In this document: positions 18,926 to 29,300 of the stretch, piece by piece
Layout of the letters: every line of letters starts with the position of its first letter
Position numbering within the stretch: the stretch's first letter is position 1
NCBI RefSeq assembly: GCF_002224285.1
Contig: NZ_CP022436.1
Coordinates: forward strand, 3,038,001-3,102,000
DNA length: 64,000 nt
From: Arthrobacter sp. YN
Lineage (GTDB): Bacteria > Actinomycetota > Actinomycetes > Actinomycetales > Micrococcaceae
Direction: 5' to 3'
Made by a program: the position numbers and the translations under genes
The notes under the pieces: generated by a model
Told to the model about the DNA's origin: nothing
Databases searched by the model: none
What the model saw: the letters and a program-made list of their open reading frames with translations, nothing else

Positions 18926-20413
18926 TTAGGCGCCGGCCGTTTCCAGAACGGCGATGGGAGCCACGACGTCGCGGGCAGGGAACGACGGCGGGTTGACGCC
19001 GGCCATTTCCTCCATGACGCGGACAACCTGGCATGAGTAACCGAACTCGTTGTCGTACCAAACATAAAGTACAAGGTTCTTGTCATTGGAGATCGTTGCC
19101 AGGCCGTCGACGATGCCTGCACGGCGCGAACCCACGAAGTCCGTGGAGACAACATCGGGAGAATCGATGTAGTCGATCTGCTTCCGAAGATCCGAGTGCA
19201 AGGACATTTCGCGGAGGAAGTCATTGACTTCGTCCCGGGTGGTGCCCTTTTCCAGGTTCAGGTTAAGAATGGCCATGGAAACATCCGGCGTGGGAACGCG
19301 GATGGCATTGCCGGTCAACTTGCCCTGAAGTTCCGGGAGAGCCTTGGCTACGGCCTTGGCGGCACCGGTTTCGGTGATGACCATGTTCAGCGCAGCGGAA
19401 CGTCCGCGGCGATCGCCCTTGTGGAAGTTGTCGATCAGGTTCTGGTCGTTCGTGAACGAGTGCACTGTTTCCACGTGGCCGTGGATGATGCCGAACTTGT
19501 CGTTGATGGCCTTGAGCACCGGCGTGATGGCGTTGGTGGTGCAGGAAGCAGCAGTAACGATTTCGTCATCGTCCGAGATGTCCTTGTGGTTGATGCCGTG
19601 GACGATGTTCTTCAGGTCGCCCTTGCCCGGAGCGGTGAGCAGGACGCGGGCAGCACCCTTGCTCTGCAGGTGCTGGGAGAGGCCTTCGGCATCGCGCCAG
19701 CGCCCGGTGTTGTCTACCACCAGGGCGTCCTTGATTCCGTAGGCGGTGTAGTCCACCGTGGCAGGGTTGTCCGAGTAGATGACCTGGACCTGCACCCCGT
19801 TGGCGGTGATGGTGTTGGCTTCCTCGTCAACGCGGATGGTGCCCTCGAAGGAACCGTGAACGGAGTCGCGGCGCAGCAGGCTGGCGCGCTTTACAAGATC
19901 GTTCTCGGCACCCTTGCGCACGACGATCGCACGGAGCCGCAGGCCGTGTCCGCCGCCCGCCTTTTCGATGAGGATGCGGGCCAGGAGACGGCCGATACGG
20001 CCAAAGCCGTAAAGCACGACGTCGGTGCTGGTGCGGTCGTCAGCGCCACGCTTGCCCACGATCTCTGCAAGCTCAGCGCGCAAGTACTCATCCAGGGAGG
20101 CGCCATTGCCTTCTGCCCTGTACTTCTCGGTCAAGCGTGCAATGTCGATGGCTGCTGCGCCGAGTTCCAGCTCCGAGAGGGCGTTCAGCAGGGGTGCAGT
20201 CTCTTCGAGCAGGAGCTCGTGGTTGCTCATCCGGCGGGCAAATCGGTGCGCCTTGAGGATGTTCATGGTGGACTTGTTGATCAGGCTGCGGCCATGGATG
20301 CTGGTGACCACGTTGTTTTCCCGGTACAGCCGGCCGATCACCGGAATCATGGCCTCGGCGAGAGCCTCCCGGCCCATCCACTTATCAAGACAAGAATCTG
20401 ACGTCTGGCTCAC
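18926..20413 (-). CDS. Glyceraldehyde-3-phosphate dehydrogenase, long form with N-terminal extension
   Basis: 495 aa; ordinary GAPDH is about 335. Residues 1-130 are a helical extension, then GFGRIGR (136-142) opens the NAD(P)-binding domain and SCTTNAITPV holds catalytic Cys291; HTNDQ-equivalent SFTNDQNLIDNFHKGDRRGRSAALN follows. The long form is like Corynebacterium glutamicum GapB, the NADP-linked gluconeogenic enzyme, so a gluconeogenic role is inferred. The typical glycolytic GAPDH is not in the window. Confidence 0.92.
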   Translation of the reverse strand: MSQTSDSCLDKWMGREALAEAMIPVIGRLYRENNVVTSIHGRSLINKSTMNILKAHRFARRMSNHELLLEETAPLLNALSELELGAAAIDIARLTEKYRAEGNGASLDEYLRAELAEIVGKRGADDRTSTDVVLYGFGRIGRLLARILIEKAGGGHGLRLRAIVVRKGAENDLVKRASLLRRDSVHGSFEGTIRVDEEANTITANGVQVQVIYSDNPATVDYTAYGIKDALVVDNTGRWRDAEGLSQHLQSKGAARVLLTAPGKGDLKNIVHGINHKDISDDDEIVTAASCTTNAITPVLKAINDKFGIIHGHVETVHSFTNDQNLIDNFHKGDRRGRSAALNMVITETGAAKAVAKALPELQGKLTGNAIRVPTPDVSMAILNLNLEKGTTRDEVNDFLREMSLHSDLRKQIDYIDSPDVVSTDFVGSRRAGIVDGLATISNDKNLVLYVWYDNEFGYSCQVVRVMEEMAGVNPPSFPARDVVAPIAVLETAGA

Positions 20414-20667
20414 AGAACTACCTTCCTTGGGTCAACCACATACGTCCTCGTATGCAGATGGCAGCGGCCGCCCGGAGTAGTCCTGCGGCACATGCGCCGG
20501 CGGGCTTCGGTCCACCCACAGCGCCTTGAACGAGAGCAAAGAAAATCCGCCGGCTGCGAACGCAGTCCCGGCGGCAGAACATCTACGTTCAGTAACCATT
20601 CTAGGGCGGAAGGAGGGGGCATAGGCTGCCCAGCGGCGTGAAATCACTCACACGGCCGTTTTGCGGC

Positions 20668-21075
20668 AGTCATAAATGGATGGGTCGACCGATACGCCGG
20701 GTTCTGTCATCCCCTCCCGTTACCGGAAAGGGAGTGGCGGCCATCCATCTACGAACGCCGTTGCCGACGCCCTCCAGCAGCCTACCCGGACACTCGGGCG
20801 AGCAGCCCTCAAACGTGTCCTGTCTGGCCTTGCTCCGGGTGGGGTTTACCTAGCCTCCCCGGTCACCCAGGGAGCTGGTGGTCTCTTACACCACCGTTTC
20901 ACCCTTACCTGCTGCTCCGCGATGAAAAACATCACGCAGCGCAGGCGGTCTGTTCTCTGTGGCACTGGCCTGCGGGTTACCCCGAGTGGGCGTTACCCAC
21001 CACCCTGCTCTACGGAGCCCGGACGTTCCTCGAGCCACTTTCGTGACGCGCGACCGCCTGGTCGACCCATCCGCC
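20668..21075 (-). ncRNA. rnpB: RNase P RNA, bacterial class A
   Basis: Minus-strand RNA with the conserved P4 strand GAGGAACGTCCGGGCTCC near 21030-21013, ACAGAGAACAGACCGCC near 20965, and the terminal helix in which GGATGGGTCGACC (5') pairs with GGTCGACCCATCC (3'). TAGACT at 21085-21080 is a fitting -10. Ends are set from the helix and are good to a few bases. Confidence 0.93.
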
Positions 21076-21126
21076 GTCCAGTCTACCGGCGTTGGGACCG
21101 GCCAAAGTCCCCGGTAATATCGACGG

Positions 21127-21891
21127 GTGCTGATTCTGCTGCCGCCTTCCGAAGGCAAGACCCCTGCCCCCAAAGGTCCCGTCATCGAGTGGGAGTCGCT
21201 GAGCTTTCCGGAGCTGAATCCTTACCGGGCAAGAGTGCTCGAGGCGTTGGGCACAGTGAGCGCACACGAGGACGCACTTTCCCTGCTGGGCGTCGGGGCC
21301 TCGTTGCGGGACGACGTCGAACGCAATACCCGACTCCATACGGAACCGGCAGCGCCGGCGCACCAGGTGTATTCGGGGGTTCTCTACGACGCCCTGGGCT
21401 ACAACAGCATGACGCCAACGCAGCGCCGCAAGGCCACTGAGTCCATCCTGGTAGTGTCCGCCCTCTGGGGCGCCATCGGCTTTGGCGACCACGTACCCGC
21501 CTACCGCCTCTCCATGGGAACGGCACTGCCCGACGTCGGACGCCTCGCCTCCTACTGGAAGCCGCAGCTTAACGCCGCCCTCGCCTCACGTGCCGAAAGC
21601 GAACTCCTGGTGGATTGCCGCTCCAGCACCTATGCCGCTGCCTGGGCTCCCCCGGCGGCGCAGACCGTCAACGTCAACGTCTTCAATGAAGCCAACGGCA
21701 AGCGCACAGTGGTGAGCCACTTCGCCAAGCACACCCGCGGCGAACTGGCTCGACACTTGCTGACCCGGCGTGGCAAGGCGCCGGCAACCCCGGATCAGCT
21801 CCTGAAGGCTGCCGGCGAAGTCTGGACGGCGGAACTCGTTGAGGGCACTGCCCGGAAGCCCCACGCGCTCAACATCATCCTGTCCAGCTGA
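21127..21891 (+). CDS. yaaA: Peroxide stress protein YaaA (DUF328)
   Basis: 254 aa. Signature N-terminus LLPPSEGKT, then VYSGVLYDALGYNSM, VVSALWGAIGFGDHVPAYRLSMG and VVSHFAKHTRGELARHLL, all characteristic of YaaA, which limits iron/peroxide damage in E. coli. GTG start at 21127 preceded by TAATAT at six bases (leaderless). Divergent from rnpB. Confidence 0.94.
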   Translation: MLILLPPSEGKTPAPKGPVIEWESLSFPELNPYRARVLEALGTVSAHEDALSLLGVGASLRDDVERNTRLHTEPAAPAHQVYSGVLYDALGYNSMTPTQRRKATESILVVSALWGAIGFGDHVPAYRLSMGTALPDVGRLASYWKPQLNAALASRAESELLVDCRSSTYAAAWAPPAAQTVNVNVFNEANGKRTVVSHFAKHTRGELARHLLTRRGKAPATPDQLLKAAGEVWTAELVEGTARKPHALNIILSS

Positions 21892-21918
21892 GTTCAGGCC
21901 GGGAGGGGTGGGGCCCTG

Positions 21919-22656
21919 TCAGTTCCAGTCGGCCGAACGGACCAGGATGACCCCGGAATCCGGGCAGAAAACAATGTCGTCCTCTGCCGCAGCCTTGACC
22001 TCGGCAAGGTCGCCCGGGCTGAGCATCATGCCCGAGCCTTCGGATTTGCCGTGGAACAGCCGGGCAGCGCCGACCCCGCGCCTGGCAATGGTCTTCTCGT
22101 AAACCGCCAGCAGTCCGGTGTCCAGGGTGTCGGCGAACGCTGCCCGCTGTCCCCGAACCACTGTTTCTTCGGCGGCAATCTCGGCAATGGCTTCATCCAG
22201 TTCAGCACGGATGCTTCCGAAGGAGCCCTGGATGTCGTTAACGATCGACTGCTGGGCGGCCTGACGCTCGCGCAACGTATCCAAGCGCTCCAGGATTTCG
22301 AGCTCCACGTCTTCAAGGTCGGAGCGGCGCTTGTTCAATGAGGCGATGTCGCTTTGGAGCGCCACCAGGTCCTTGGAAAGGCCGGTGCCGCTGTTGAGCC
22401 GGGTCTCGTCACGTTCAATGCGGGTGGCTACCTGCTCCACGTCGGCTTCCGCCCGGCGAAGCTCGGCCTCGGCGTCATGGACGGCAACTTTGGCCGCCCC
22501 GAGTTCGCCGTTGGCCACGTTCAGCGCATCCGTGAGGTCCGTGATCCGGGGATCCGTCTCCAGGACTTTCCGGCGGCCGGCCAGTGACTTCAGCTTGGCA
22601 TCCAGCCCCTGCAGTTCAAGCAATTTCAATTGTTCTGCCGGTGCTGCTTTCGCCAC
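21919..22656 (-). CDS. Coiled-coil zinc-ribbon family protein with degenerate ribbon
   Basis: 245 aa. Residues 5-175 form a long antiparallel coiled coil; the C-terminus is where the C4 zinc ribbon of this family sits. Here only one cysteine remains (VFCPDSGVILVR); the positions expected for the first CxxC pair read LFHGKSEGSG. GTG start with GGAGG six bases upstream. The gene follows nif3, the usual actinobacterial pairing. Metal binding is probably lost. Confidence 0.87.
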   Translation of the reverse strand: MAKAAPAEQLKLLELQGLDAKLKSLAGRRKVLETDPRITDLTDALNVANGELGAAKVAVHDAEAELRRAEADVEQVATRIERDETRLNSGTGLSKDLVALQSDIASLNKRRSDLEDVELEILERLDTLRERQAAQQSIVNDIQGSFGSIRAELDEAIAEIAAEETVVRGQRAAFADTLDTGLLAVYEKTIARRGVGAARLFHGKSEGSGMMLSPGDLAEVKAAAEDDIVFCPDSGVILVRSADWN

Positions 22657-22746
22657 GCTTACCTCCGCTTATCGCTGCCGGGCCTGGAGATCAGTTCCGG
22701 CCGGACCGGCCCCATTCTGTTGAGGCTGTCCGTATCCTTCTAGACT

Positions 22747-23675
22747 CTAGTCCCCGCCGGGAGTGAGTATGAAGTCCCAGGGATCGCTGTTGGTGCTGCT
22801 GACACGGATCTCGACGTCGTAGCCCTGGTCCGCGAGCACGTTGCCCAGCGCTTCTGCGGCAGCAGGCAGCCACAGCCACTCGCTGGCAAAGTGTGAAACG
22901 TCGATCAGGTATGGCCGGCCATTGCTGGCACCCTCACGGGCTTCCGAAGCCGGGTGGTGGCGCATGTCAGCGGTCACGTATACGTCGGCGTGGCTGGCGC
23001 GAACGGCGTCAAACAGGCTGTCGCCTGCGCCGCCGCAGACTGCAACCCGCCGCACCAGTCCGTCCTTGTCACCGGCGACGCGGACGCCGCCGGCCACTGC
23101 AGGCAGCATTTCGAAGACCCTCGCCGCGAAATCACCGAGCGTGATGAGTTCCGGAAGGTCACCCACGCGGCCGATGCCCTCTTCAGGCAAGCCGTTGGCA
23201 GCCGGAGTCAGCGGCTCCACGTTTTCCAGTCCAAAGGCGTCGGCCAGGACGTCCGAAACTCCCCGACTGCGGAGTCGCCGTTGGTATGGACGGTCAGAAG
23301 GCCCGTTCCGGCCTCGATCAACCGATGGACCGCCAGGCCCTTGGCAGAGGTGGCGGCCACGGAGTTCACCCCTTTGAGGAGCAGAGGGTGGTGGGTGATC
23401 AACAGTCCGGCGCCCCACTCAATGGCTTCGTCAATGACGGCCAACGTGGGGTCTACGGCAAAGAGGACCTTGGTCACGGGGACGTTGGGGCGTCCCACAA
23501 CCAAGCCAACCTCGTCCCAGTCCTCGGCCAGTGACTCGGGCCAGAGTTCTTCAACAGCAAGCAACACCTGGCCAAGCGTGGGATCTCCGCCGGCGTCGAC
23601 TGTTTCGTCCTCTTCAACTTCTTGGTCATCATCGACCGAATCCGCATCTGAAATACCGGTGTTTACTGCTTCCAT
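22747..23675 (-). CDS. Nif3-like dinuclear metal centre protein, frame broken by one base
   Basis: Two reading frames together give a full-length Nif3/YqfO-type protein of about 309 aa. Frame 1 (start 23675) has LAEDWDEVGLVVGRP, ITHHPLLLKGV and HTNGDSAVG; frame 2 continues with VSDVLADAFGLENVEPL, VCGGAGDSLFDAV, DVYVTADMRHH and DVSHFASEWLWLP. The joint is in GGGG at 23264-23261; one more G would restore the frame. Unusual acidic N-terminal extension of about 30 aa. Family members bind two metals and have GTP cyclohydrolase-like folds of unclear role. Confidence 0.88.
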
Positions 23676-23809
23676 GCTCTTATTCTTCCCTACTTCTTCC
23701 CTTCCACGGCGGATGAGGCCGTTCCGCCACCCGCAGACCTGCCGGGTGCCGTAATTCTCCCGTAAGGTGAAGCGGGAATCATCAAGCCCTCCGATCCATT
23801 GAAGAGAAC

Positions 23810-24334
23810 ATGAAAACTTTCGTACTTGGCGGTGGCTGCTTTTGGTGCCTGGACGCCGTTTACCAGAAAACCCGCGGTGTCAGCTCAGTTGTTTCGGGCT
23901 ACACGGGCGGCCACGTCCGCAATCCCGACTACTACCAGGTCTGCTCAGGAACTACGGGCCATGCCGAAGTGGTGGCGGTGACCTTCGACGAAACCGTGGT
24001 CCCGGAAGAGGTCATTCTGGACATGTTCTTTGCCCTGCATGACCCCACCACGCTGAACCGGCAAGGCTATGACGTTGGTACCCAGTACAGGTCTTCGATG
24101 TTCTACACCACCACGGAAGAAAAAGTGCTGTTCGAGGAAGCCATAGAGCGTGCCCAGGCACTCTGGTCAGATCCGATTGTGACGGAGGTCAGCCGTCTGC
24201 CTGAGTTCCACGAGGCCGAGGAAGTCCACCAGAATTACTACGCCAAATTCCCCTATCAGGGATACTGCCAGGTGATTATTAACCCGAAGCTGGCCAAGGC
24301 CCGGAAATATTACTCTGCATGGCTTACTGCTTAG
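23810..24334 (+). CDS. msrA: Peptide methionine sulfoxide reductase A
   Basis: 174 aa. Active site GGGCFWC with the nucleophilic Cys10 and Cys13, followed by GYTGGHVRNPDYYQVCSGTTGHAEVV and YDVGTQYRSSMFY. Reduces Met-S-sulfoxide in proteins and free Met. GAAGAG five bases before the ATG is the RBS. Confidence 0.96.
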   Translation: MKTFVLGGGCFWCLDAVYQKTRGVSSVVSGYTGGHVRNPDYYQVCSGTTGHAEVVAVTFDETVVPEEVILDMFFALHDPTTLNRQGYDVGTQYRSSMFYTTTEEKVLFEEAIERAQALWSDPIVTEVSRLPEFHEAEEVHQNYYAKFPYQGYCQVIINPKLAKARKYYSAWLTA

Positions 24335-24400
24335 CGGTGTTTCGATCCGGCTGGTTAGGCTGACCTCAGCATTCCCTCTTCAGAGATAGGCGAAATTTTC

Positions 24401-25336
24401 ATGGCTAGGATCTACGACGACGTCACGCAGCTGGTCGGCCGCACACCGCTGGTCCGCTTGAACCGGCTTACCGAAGGCCTTGACGCCACGGTTGCCGTCA
24501 AGCTTGAGTTCTACAACCCGGCCAACAGCGTCAAGGACCGCATCGGTGTGGCCATCATTGACGCTGCCGAGAAGTCCGGCGCGTTGAAGCCCGGCGGAAC
24601 CATCGTTGAAGGTACCTCCGGCAACACCGGCATCGCTCTGGCCCTGGTGGGCGCAGCCCGCGGCTACAAGGTCATCCTGACCATGCCGGAGACCATGTCT
24701 ACCGAGCGCCGCGTCATGCTGCGCGCCTACGGTGCCGAAATCGTCCTCACGCCCGGATCCGAAGGCATGCGCGGCGCCGTGGAGAAGGCCCAGGAAATCG
24801 TCGCCAACACGGAAAACTCCATTTGGGCGCAGCAGTTCGCCAATGAGGCCAACCCGGCGATCCACCGCACCACCACTGCCGAGGAAGTCTGGGAAGACAC
24901 CGACGGTGAAGTGGACATCTTTGTTGCAGGTGTGGGCACCGGCGGCACCATCACCGGCGTCGGGCAGGTCCTTAAGGAACGCAAGCCGGGCGTGCAGATC
25001 GTAGCCATCGAGCCCAAGGACTCCGCGATCCTGAACGGTGGCGCTCCGGGCCCCCACAAGATCCAGGGAATCGGCGCCAACTTTGTTCCGGAAATCCTGG
25101 ACACCAACGTTTATGACGAAGTCCTGGACGCCACGCTGGAAGATTCCGTCCGCGTTGCCCGTGAACTCGGCGCCCGTGAAGGCATCCTCGGTGGCATCTC
25201 CTCCGGTGCCATCGTGTGGGGCGCCCTGGAGCTGGCCAAGCGTCCTGAGAACGCCGGCAAGTTGATTGTCGCCGTTGTCTGCGACTTTGGAGAGCGTTAC
25301 ATCTCCACTGTGCTGTTCGACGACATCCGCGGCTGA
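24401..25336 (+). CDS. cysK: Cysteine synthase A (O-acetylserine sulfhydrylase)
   Basis: 311 aa fold-type II PLP enzyme. PLP lysine is Lys45 in NSVKDRIG; phosphate loop [10 protein letters not shown]; substrate loop [11 protein letters not shown]-terminal [15 protein letters not shown]. Converts O-acetylserine and sulfide to cysteine. Followed at 41 bp by cysE, which makes its substrate, forming a cysteine operon. Confidence 0.97.
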   Translation: MARIYDDVTQLVGRTPLVRLNRLTEGLDATVAVKLEFYNPANSVKDRIGVAIIDAAEKSGALKPGGTIVEGTSGNTGIALALVGAARGYKVILTMPETMSTERRVMLRAYGAEIVLTPGSEGMRGAVEKAQEIVANTENSIWAQQFANEANPAIHRTTTAEEVWEDTDGEVDIFVAGVGTGGTITGVGQVLKERKPGVQIVAIEPKDSAILNGGAPGPHKIQGIGANFVPEILDTNVYDEVLDATLEDSVRVARELGAREGILGGISSGAIVWGALELAKRPENAGKLIVAVVCDFGERYISTVLFDDIRG

Positions 25337-25377
25337 CACGACGCCTGCAAACCTTCATTTCCTGTAGAAAGGTCTTT

Positions 25378-25962
25378 GTGAGCTTCTTCGCAAGGCTTAA
25401 GGAAGACCTCGACGCCGCCCGGTCACACGACCCGGCGGCTCGAGGCTCTTTCGAGAACTTTTTCGCATATTCCGGCCTGCATGCCATTTGGGCCCACCGC
25501 GTGACGCACCGGCTGTGGCAGAATCCGGCGCTCCGTTTTCCGGCGCGCCTGATCTCCCAGCTTGCCAGGTTCCTGACGGGCATCGAGATCCATCCGGGTG
25601 CCACCATTGGCCGCCGGTTCTTCATCGACCACGGGATGGGTGTGGTAATCGGTGAAACCGCCGAAATCGGCGAGGACGTGATGATCTATCACGGCGTAAC
25701 ACTCGGCGGCCGTTCGCTGGCCAAGGTCAAGCGGCACCCCACCATCGGCGACCGCGTCACCATCGGCGCAGGCGCAAAAGTCCTGGGTCCCATCACCATC
25801 GGTGACGGCAGCGCAATAGGTGCCAACGCCGTCGTGGTCAAGGACGCACCTCCGGAATCCATCATCACGGGGATTCCTGCGACATGGCGGCACCGGGACG
25901 CGAAGTCCGAAACCAAGCCCGCCGTGGATCCCGCAGAGTACTACATCGAGTACCGGATCTAG
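25378..25962 (+). CDS. cysE: Serine O-acetyltransferase
   Basis: 194 aa, the short EpsC/CysE form. N-terminal helices, then left-handed beta-helix hexapeptide repeats: [23 protein letters not shown] with the catalytic His-Asp pair, YHGVTLGG, and [15 protein letters not shown]. Transfers acetyl from acetyl-CoA to serine. GTG start with AGAAAGG upstream. The C-terminal tail ([10 protein letters not shown]) is the part that docks in CysK in other bacteria and ends in Ile as required. Confidence 0.96.
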   Translation: MSFFARLKEDLDAARSHDPAARGSFENFFAYSGLHAIWAHRVTHRLWQNPALRFPARLISQLARFLTGIEIHPGATIGRRFFIDHGMGVVIGETAEIGEDVMIYHGVTLGGRSLAKVKRHPTIGDRVTIGAGAKVLGPITIGDGSAIGANAVVVKDAPPESIITGIPATWRHRDAKSETKPAVDPAEYYIEYRI

Positions 25963-26798
25963 CCCGCCAGCCTTCTGTAGAAATTCCAGAAGACAGCATC
26001 GAACGCACGGTCCGGAAGAATCCTTCGCATCAACAGGACGCTCCAGGCTCCCCTGCCCACCGGGTAGCGGGTCCTGGGGCGTTTTGCCGTCGCGGCCCGA
26101 ACGATGGCGTTGGCAACAACCCGTGCCGGGGTCGACAACACGTGGCCCTCTCCTGATGTGGACGCCAAAGCAGCAGCCACGACATGTGCCTGCTGCTGAT
26201 AGGGCCCGTCGCCGGACGTCGCCAGCAGGCTTTCCCCCGCGATGGTGCCCCATTCACTGTTGGTCCCTGACGGTTCGATGATCACGACGTCGATGCCGTG
26301 CGGCTTCAGTTCCAGGCGCAGGGCGTCACTCATCCCTTCGACGGCAAATTTGGTTCCGTGGTACCAGGCGCCCAATGGCTCGTAGATTTTTCCGCCTATG
26401 GACGTGACATTGATGATCCTGCCGGAGCCGGCGGCACGCATCCCTGGGATCACCAGCTGGGTCATCCTGGCCAGGCCCATGACGTTGACCTCGAATTGGC
26501 GCCTGCCCTCGGCCAACGGCACTTCCTCGAGGGATCCGTAGGAGCCATAGCCAGCATTGTTCACCAGCACATCGATGTGTCCGTGTGCCGCTTCCACCAG
26601 CGCCACCGCCGATGCCATGGATTCCTCCGAGGTGACATCCAAGGACATGACTGTAATGCCGTGGTGTTCCAGTGGCCCCATCTTCTCCACGCGGCGCGCG
26701 CCGGCGTAGACCGTGAACCCGGCCGCCCTCAGGGCGATGGCTGTGTCAAAGCCAATTCCTGTGGAGGCCCCGGTGACCATCGCAATACGGGATGCCAT
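25959..26798 (-). CDS. Short-chain dehydrogenase/reductase
   Basis: 279 aa from ATG at 26798 with AGGAG six bases upstream. Classical [11 protein letters not shown] (8-15), NNAGYGS near 85, catalytic Ser in [24 protein letters not shown] with YHGTK supplying Tyr and Lys. The long C-terminus (about 60 aa, [19 protein letters not shown]) is like retinol/steroid-type SDRs. Substrate unknown. Confidence 0.9.
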   Translation of the reverse strand: MASRIAMVTGASTGIGFDTAIALRAAGFTVYAGARRVEKMGPLEHHGITVMSLDVTSEESMASAVALVEAAHGHIDVLVNNAGYGSYGSLEEVPLAEGRRQFEVNVMGLARMTQLVIPGMRAAGSGRIINVTSIGGKIYEPLGAWYHGTKFAVEGMSDALRLELKPHGIDVVIIEPSGTNSEWGTIAGESLLATSGDGPYQQQAHVVAAALASTSGEGHVLSTPARVVANAIVRAATAKRPRTRYPVGRGAWSVLLMRRILPDRAFDAVFWNFYRRLAG

Positions 26799-26827
26799 GG
26801 CGGTTCTCCTTCTGTTCACGTACGGCA

Positions 26828-26868
26828 AAGGCCGGCCCTCCCCAGCGTAACGGGGATGGACCGGCCTG
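26828..26868 (-). terminator. Terminator downstream of gnd
   Basis: Imperfect long stem AGGCCGGNCC / GG-CCGGCCT with an inner CCCC/GGGG helix, between gnd and the SDR gene. Confidence 0.6.
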
Positions 26869-26884
26869 TGACGGGACGTTGATG

Positions 26885-28321
26885 CTAGTGGGTGTCGACC
26901 GCCGAGATCTCGGACTTGTCTTCGCCCCACAGTGTGTGGAACGTGCCCTCGGTGTCCACTCGGCCGTAGGTGTGTGCTCCGAAGAGGTCGCGCTGGCCCT
27001 GGATCAGGGCAGCGGCAACGCGCTTGCGGCGCAGGCCGTCGTAGTAGGCCAGCGAGGAGGAGAACACCGGTACCGGGATGCCCAACTGGACTGCGGTGGC
27101 TACCACCCGGCGCCACGCCGGGAGTGCCTCGGCGATGGCCTTGGTGAACGCCGGCGCGAACAGCAGGTTGGCGGGCTTCTCTTCCGCGGCGTAGGCCTTG
27201 GTGATGTCCTTGAGCAGTTCTGCACGGATGATGCAGCCTGCACGCCAGAGCGAAGCGATCTCATCCAGCTTCAGGTCCCAGCCGTACTCCTTGGCTGCGG
27301 AGGTCAGCATGTCCAGGCCCTGGGCGTAGGAGACCAGCTTGGAGGCGTACAGTGCCTGGCGGACGTCCTCGACGAAGGTCTCGGGGATTTCCACGGACGC
27401 TTCTTCGCCGGCGAGCAGTTCCTGGCCAAGCTTGCGCTGCTCGGTCTGGGAGGACAGTGCGCGGGCGAAAACGGACTCGGCGATGCCGGAGACCGGGGAG
27501 CCGAGTTCCAAGGCGGAGATGACCGTCCAGCGGCCCGTGCCCTTTTGGCCGGCAGCATCGACGACGACGTCCACGAACGGCTTGCCCGTCTTGGCGTCAA
27601 CGTGTCCCAGGACCTCAGCGGAAATTTCGATCAGGAAGGAGGACAGATCGCCCTTGTTCCATTCTGCGAAGATCTTGGACTGTTCGGCGGGCTCGATGCC
27701 GGCACCGGAGCGGAGGAGATCGAATGCTTCACCGATAACCTGCATGTCGGCGTATTCAATGCCGTTGTGGACCATCTTGACGAAGTGGCCGGCGCCGTCG
27801 GTGCCAATCCAGGCGCAGCAGGGTTCGCCGTCGACCTTGGCGGAAATCTTCTCCAGCAGCGGGCCGAGGGCGTCATAGGACTCGCGGGAGCCGCCGGGCA
27901 TGATGGACGGGCCGTTCAGGGCGCCTTCTTCGCCACCGGATACACCGACGCCGACGAAGTGGAGGTCCTTCTTTGCCAGCGCGGCTTCGCGGCGGCGGGT
28001 GTCCTCGTAGTGCGAGTTGCCGGCGTCGATGATGATGTCACCGGCTTCGAGCAGCGGTTCGAGCTGCTCGATCACGTTGTCAACGGGAGCGCCTGCCTTG
28101 ACCATGATGAGGACGCGGCGGGGCTTTTCGAGGGAATCGACGAGTTCCTGCAGCGTTTCCGTGCGGATGAAGTCGCCGTCCGTGCCGTGCTTTTCGAGCA
28201 GGGCGTCAGTCTTTTCCACGGAGCGGTTGTGGAGAGCCACGGTGAAGCCGTTGCGGGCGAGGTTGCGGGCCAGGTTGGCGCCCATCACCGCAAGGCCGGT
28301 GACACCGATGTGTGCTGACAT
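26885..28321 (-). CDS. gndA: 6-phosphogluconate dehydrogenase, decarboxylating (NADP type)
   Basis: 478 aa. Nucleotide-binding GVTGLAVMGANLARNLA then HNRS (NADP-type residue pattern), catalytic Lys in HFVKMVHNGIEY, VSGGEEGALNGPSIMPGG and C-terminal AAALIQGQRDLFGAHTY. Oxidative pentose-phosphate step giving ribulose-5-phosphate. Start at 28321; the regulator gene of the GntR family lies divergently next to it. Confidence 0.96.
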   Translation of the reverse strand: MSAHIGVTGLAVMGANLARNLARNGFTVALHNRSVEKTDALLEKHGTDGDFIRTETLQELVDSLEKPRRVLIMVKAGAPVDNVIEQLEPLLEAGDIIIDAGNSHYEDTRRREAALAKKDLHFVGVGVSGGEEGALNGPSIMPGGSRESYDALGPLLEKISAKVDGEPCCAWIGTDGAGHFVKMVHNGIEYADMQVIGEAFDLLRSGAGIEPAEQSKIFAEWNKGDLSSFLIEISAEVLGHVDAKTGKPFVDVVVDAAGQKGTGRWTVISALELGSPVSGIAESVFARALSSQTEQRKLGQELLAGEEASVEIPETFVEDVRQALYASKLVSYAQGLDMLTSAAKEYGWDLKLDEIASLWRAGCIIRAELLKDITKAYAAEEKPANLLFAPAFTKAIAEALPAWRRVVATAVQLGIPVPVFSSSLAYYDGLRRKRVAAALIQGQRDLFGAHTYGRVDTEGTFHTLWGEDKSEISAVDTH

Positions 28322-28565
28322 CAAAACTCCAATTCGTTCGTGTGCAAACAGTCCTGCCCTGCCCCCCTGGGGGCACACAGGAAGCGATTTCAAAACCAGG
28401 GGCTGTAATAAACCATACGTATTAAATCCTTGGGCGGGAAAGCGGTGCCCACGTTGTGGAAGCTCCCTGCGTCATAAACAGTCTATGATGAGCGCCCGGA
28501 TCCACCTGTGCAGGCGACGCCGGGTCCTGCACGCAGGTGCCGCGTGCGCCACTATGCTTACCTCT

Positions 28566-29294
28566 ATGTCAACCAGCCTCCACCACCGCGCCGTTGAGCA
28601 TTTGGGAACCCGGATTGTGGGTGGCGCCCTGCCAACCGGACATGTGATGTTGGCGGAGCACTTGGAAGACGAACTCAAGGTGTCCCGCTCGGTAGTCCGG
28701 GAAGCTGTGCGCGTCCTGCAGTCGCTGGGCCTCGTGGAGACCATCAAGCGGGTGGGCATTCGGGTCCTTCCCGCACACCGGTGGAATCCTTTCGATCCCT
28801 TGGTGATTCGTTGGCGGCTTGCAGGCGAAGGGCGTGGCGCCCAGTTGCGATCGCTCGCAGAACTGCGTTCCGCCGTCGAGCCCGTTGCTGCTGAACTTGC
28901 CGCAGGCAATGCACCGGAAAGCCTCCGCCAGGAGCTGGTGGGTATCTCCTTGGCCATGAAGGAAGCCGGCGACGCCGGCGATATGGCCAGGTTCCTGGAC
29001 CTCGACATCCGTTTCCACGCCCTGGTGCTGTCCGGCTCGGGCAATGAAATGTTCGCCAACCTCATTGGCCAGGTCACCGAGACACTCACTGGACGTACGG
29101 TGCACGGACTCATGCCTGAACACCCCCAGAAACAGGCGTTGCAGTGGCACATGGACGTCGCCCACGCGATCGACGCCGGAGACGGTTCCCTGGCGCGGGA
29201 CGCGGCAGCAAAGATCATGCGGCAGACCATCGCGGAGCTGGCACCCAGCTGGGACGACCAGCCCCGCGTCTTCGTCCCTGTGTCCAAAAACTAG
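28566..29294 (+). CDS. GntR/FadR-family transcriptional regulator
   Basis: 242 aa. N-terminal winged helix (TGHVMLAEHLEDELKVSRSVVREAVRVLQSLGLV, recognition helix about 40-58), C-terminal FCD effector domain with metal-ligand-type residues in DLDIRFHALVLSGSGNEMF and WHMDVAHAIDAGD. Position between gndA and the idonate/gluconate genes suggests a sugar-acid sensor (inference). TATGCT seven bases before this ATG supports it over the in-frame ATG 12 bases earlier. Confidence 0.92.
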   Translation: MSTSLHHRAVEHLGTRIVGGALPTGHVMLAEHLEDELKVSRSVVREAVRVLQSLGLVETIKRVGIRVLPAHRWNPFDPLVIRWRLAGEGRGAQLRSLAELRSAVEPVAAELAAGNAPESLRQELVGISLAMKEAGDAGDMARFLDLDIRFHALVLSGSGNEMFANLIGQVTETLTGRTVHGLMPEHPQKQALQWHMDVAHAIDAGDGSLARDAAAKIMRQTIAELAPSWDDQPRVFVPVSKN

Positions 29295-29300
29295 CCGGAG

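Noticed and set aside
19196..20401. 401-aa plus-strand frame across the GAPDH gene
   Set aside because: Antisense shadow; no motifs, no RBS.
20676..21440. 254-aa plus-strand frame over rnpB
   Set aside because: Region is RNase P RNA with its conserved core; the frame runs on into yaaA out of frame.
26792..28318. 508-aa plus-strand frame across gnd
   Set aside because: Antisense shadow of 6-phosphogluconate dehydrogenase; composition (Gly/Val/Asp repeats) is that of a reversed high-GC gene.
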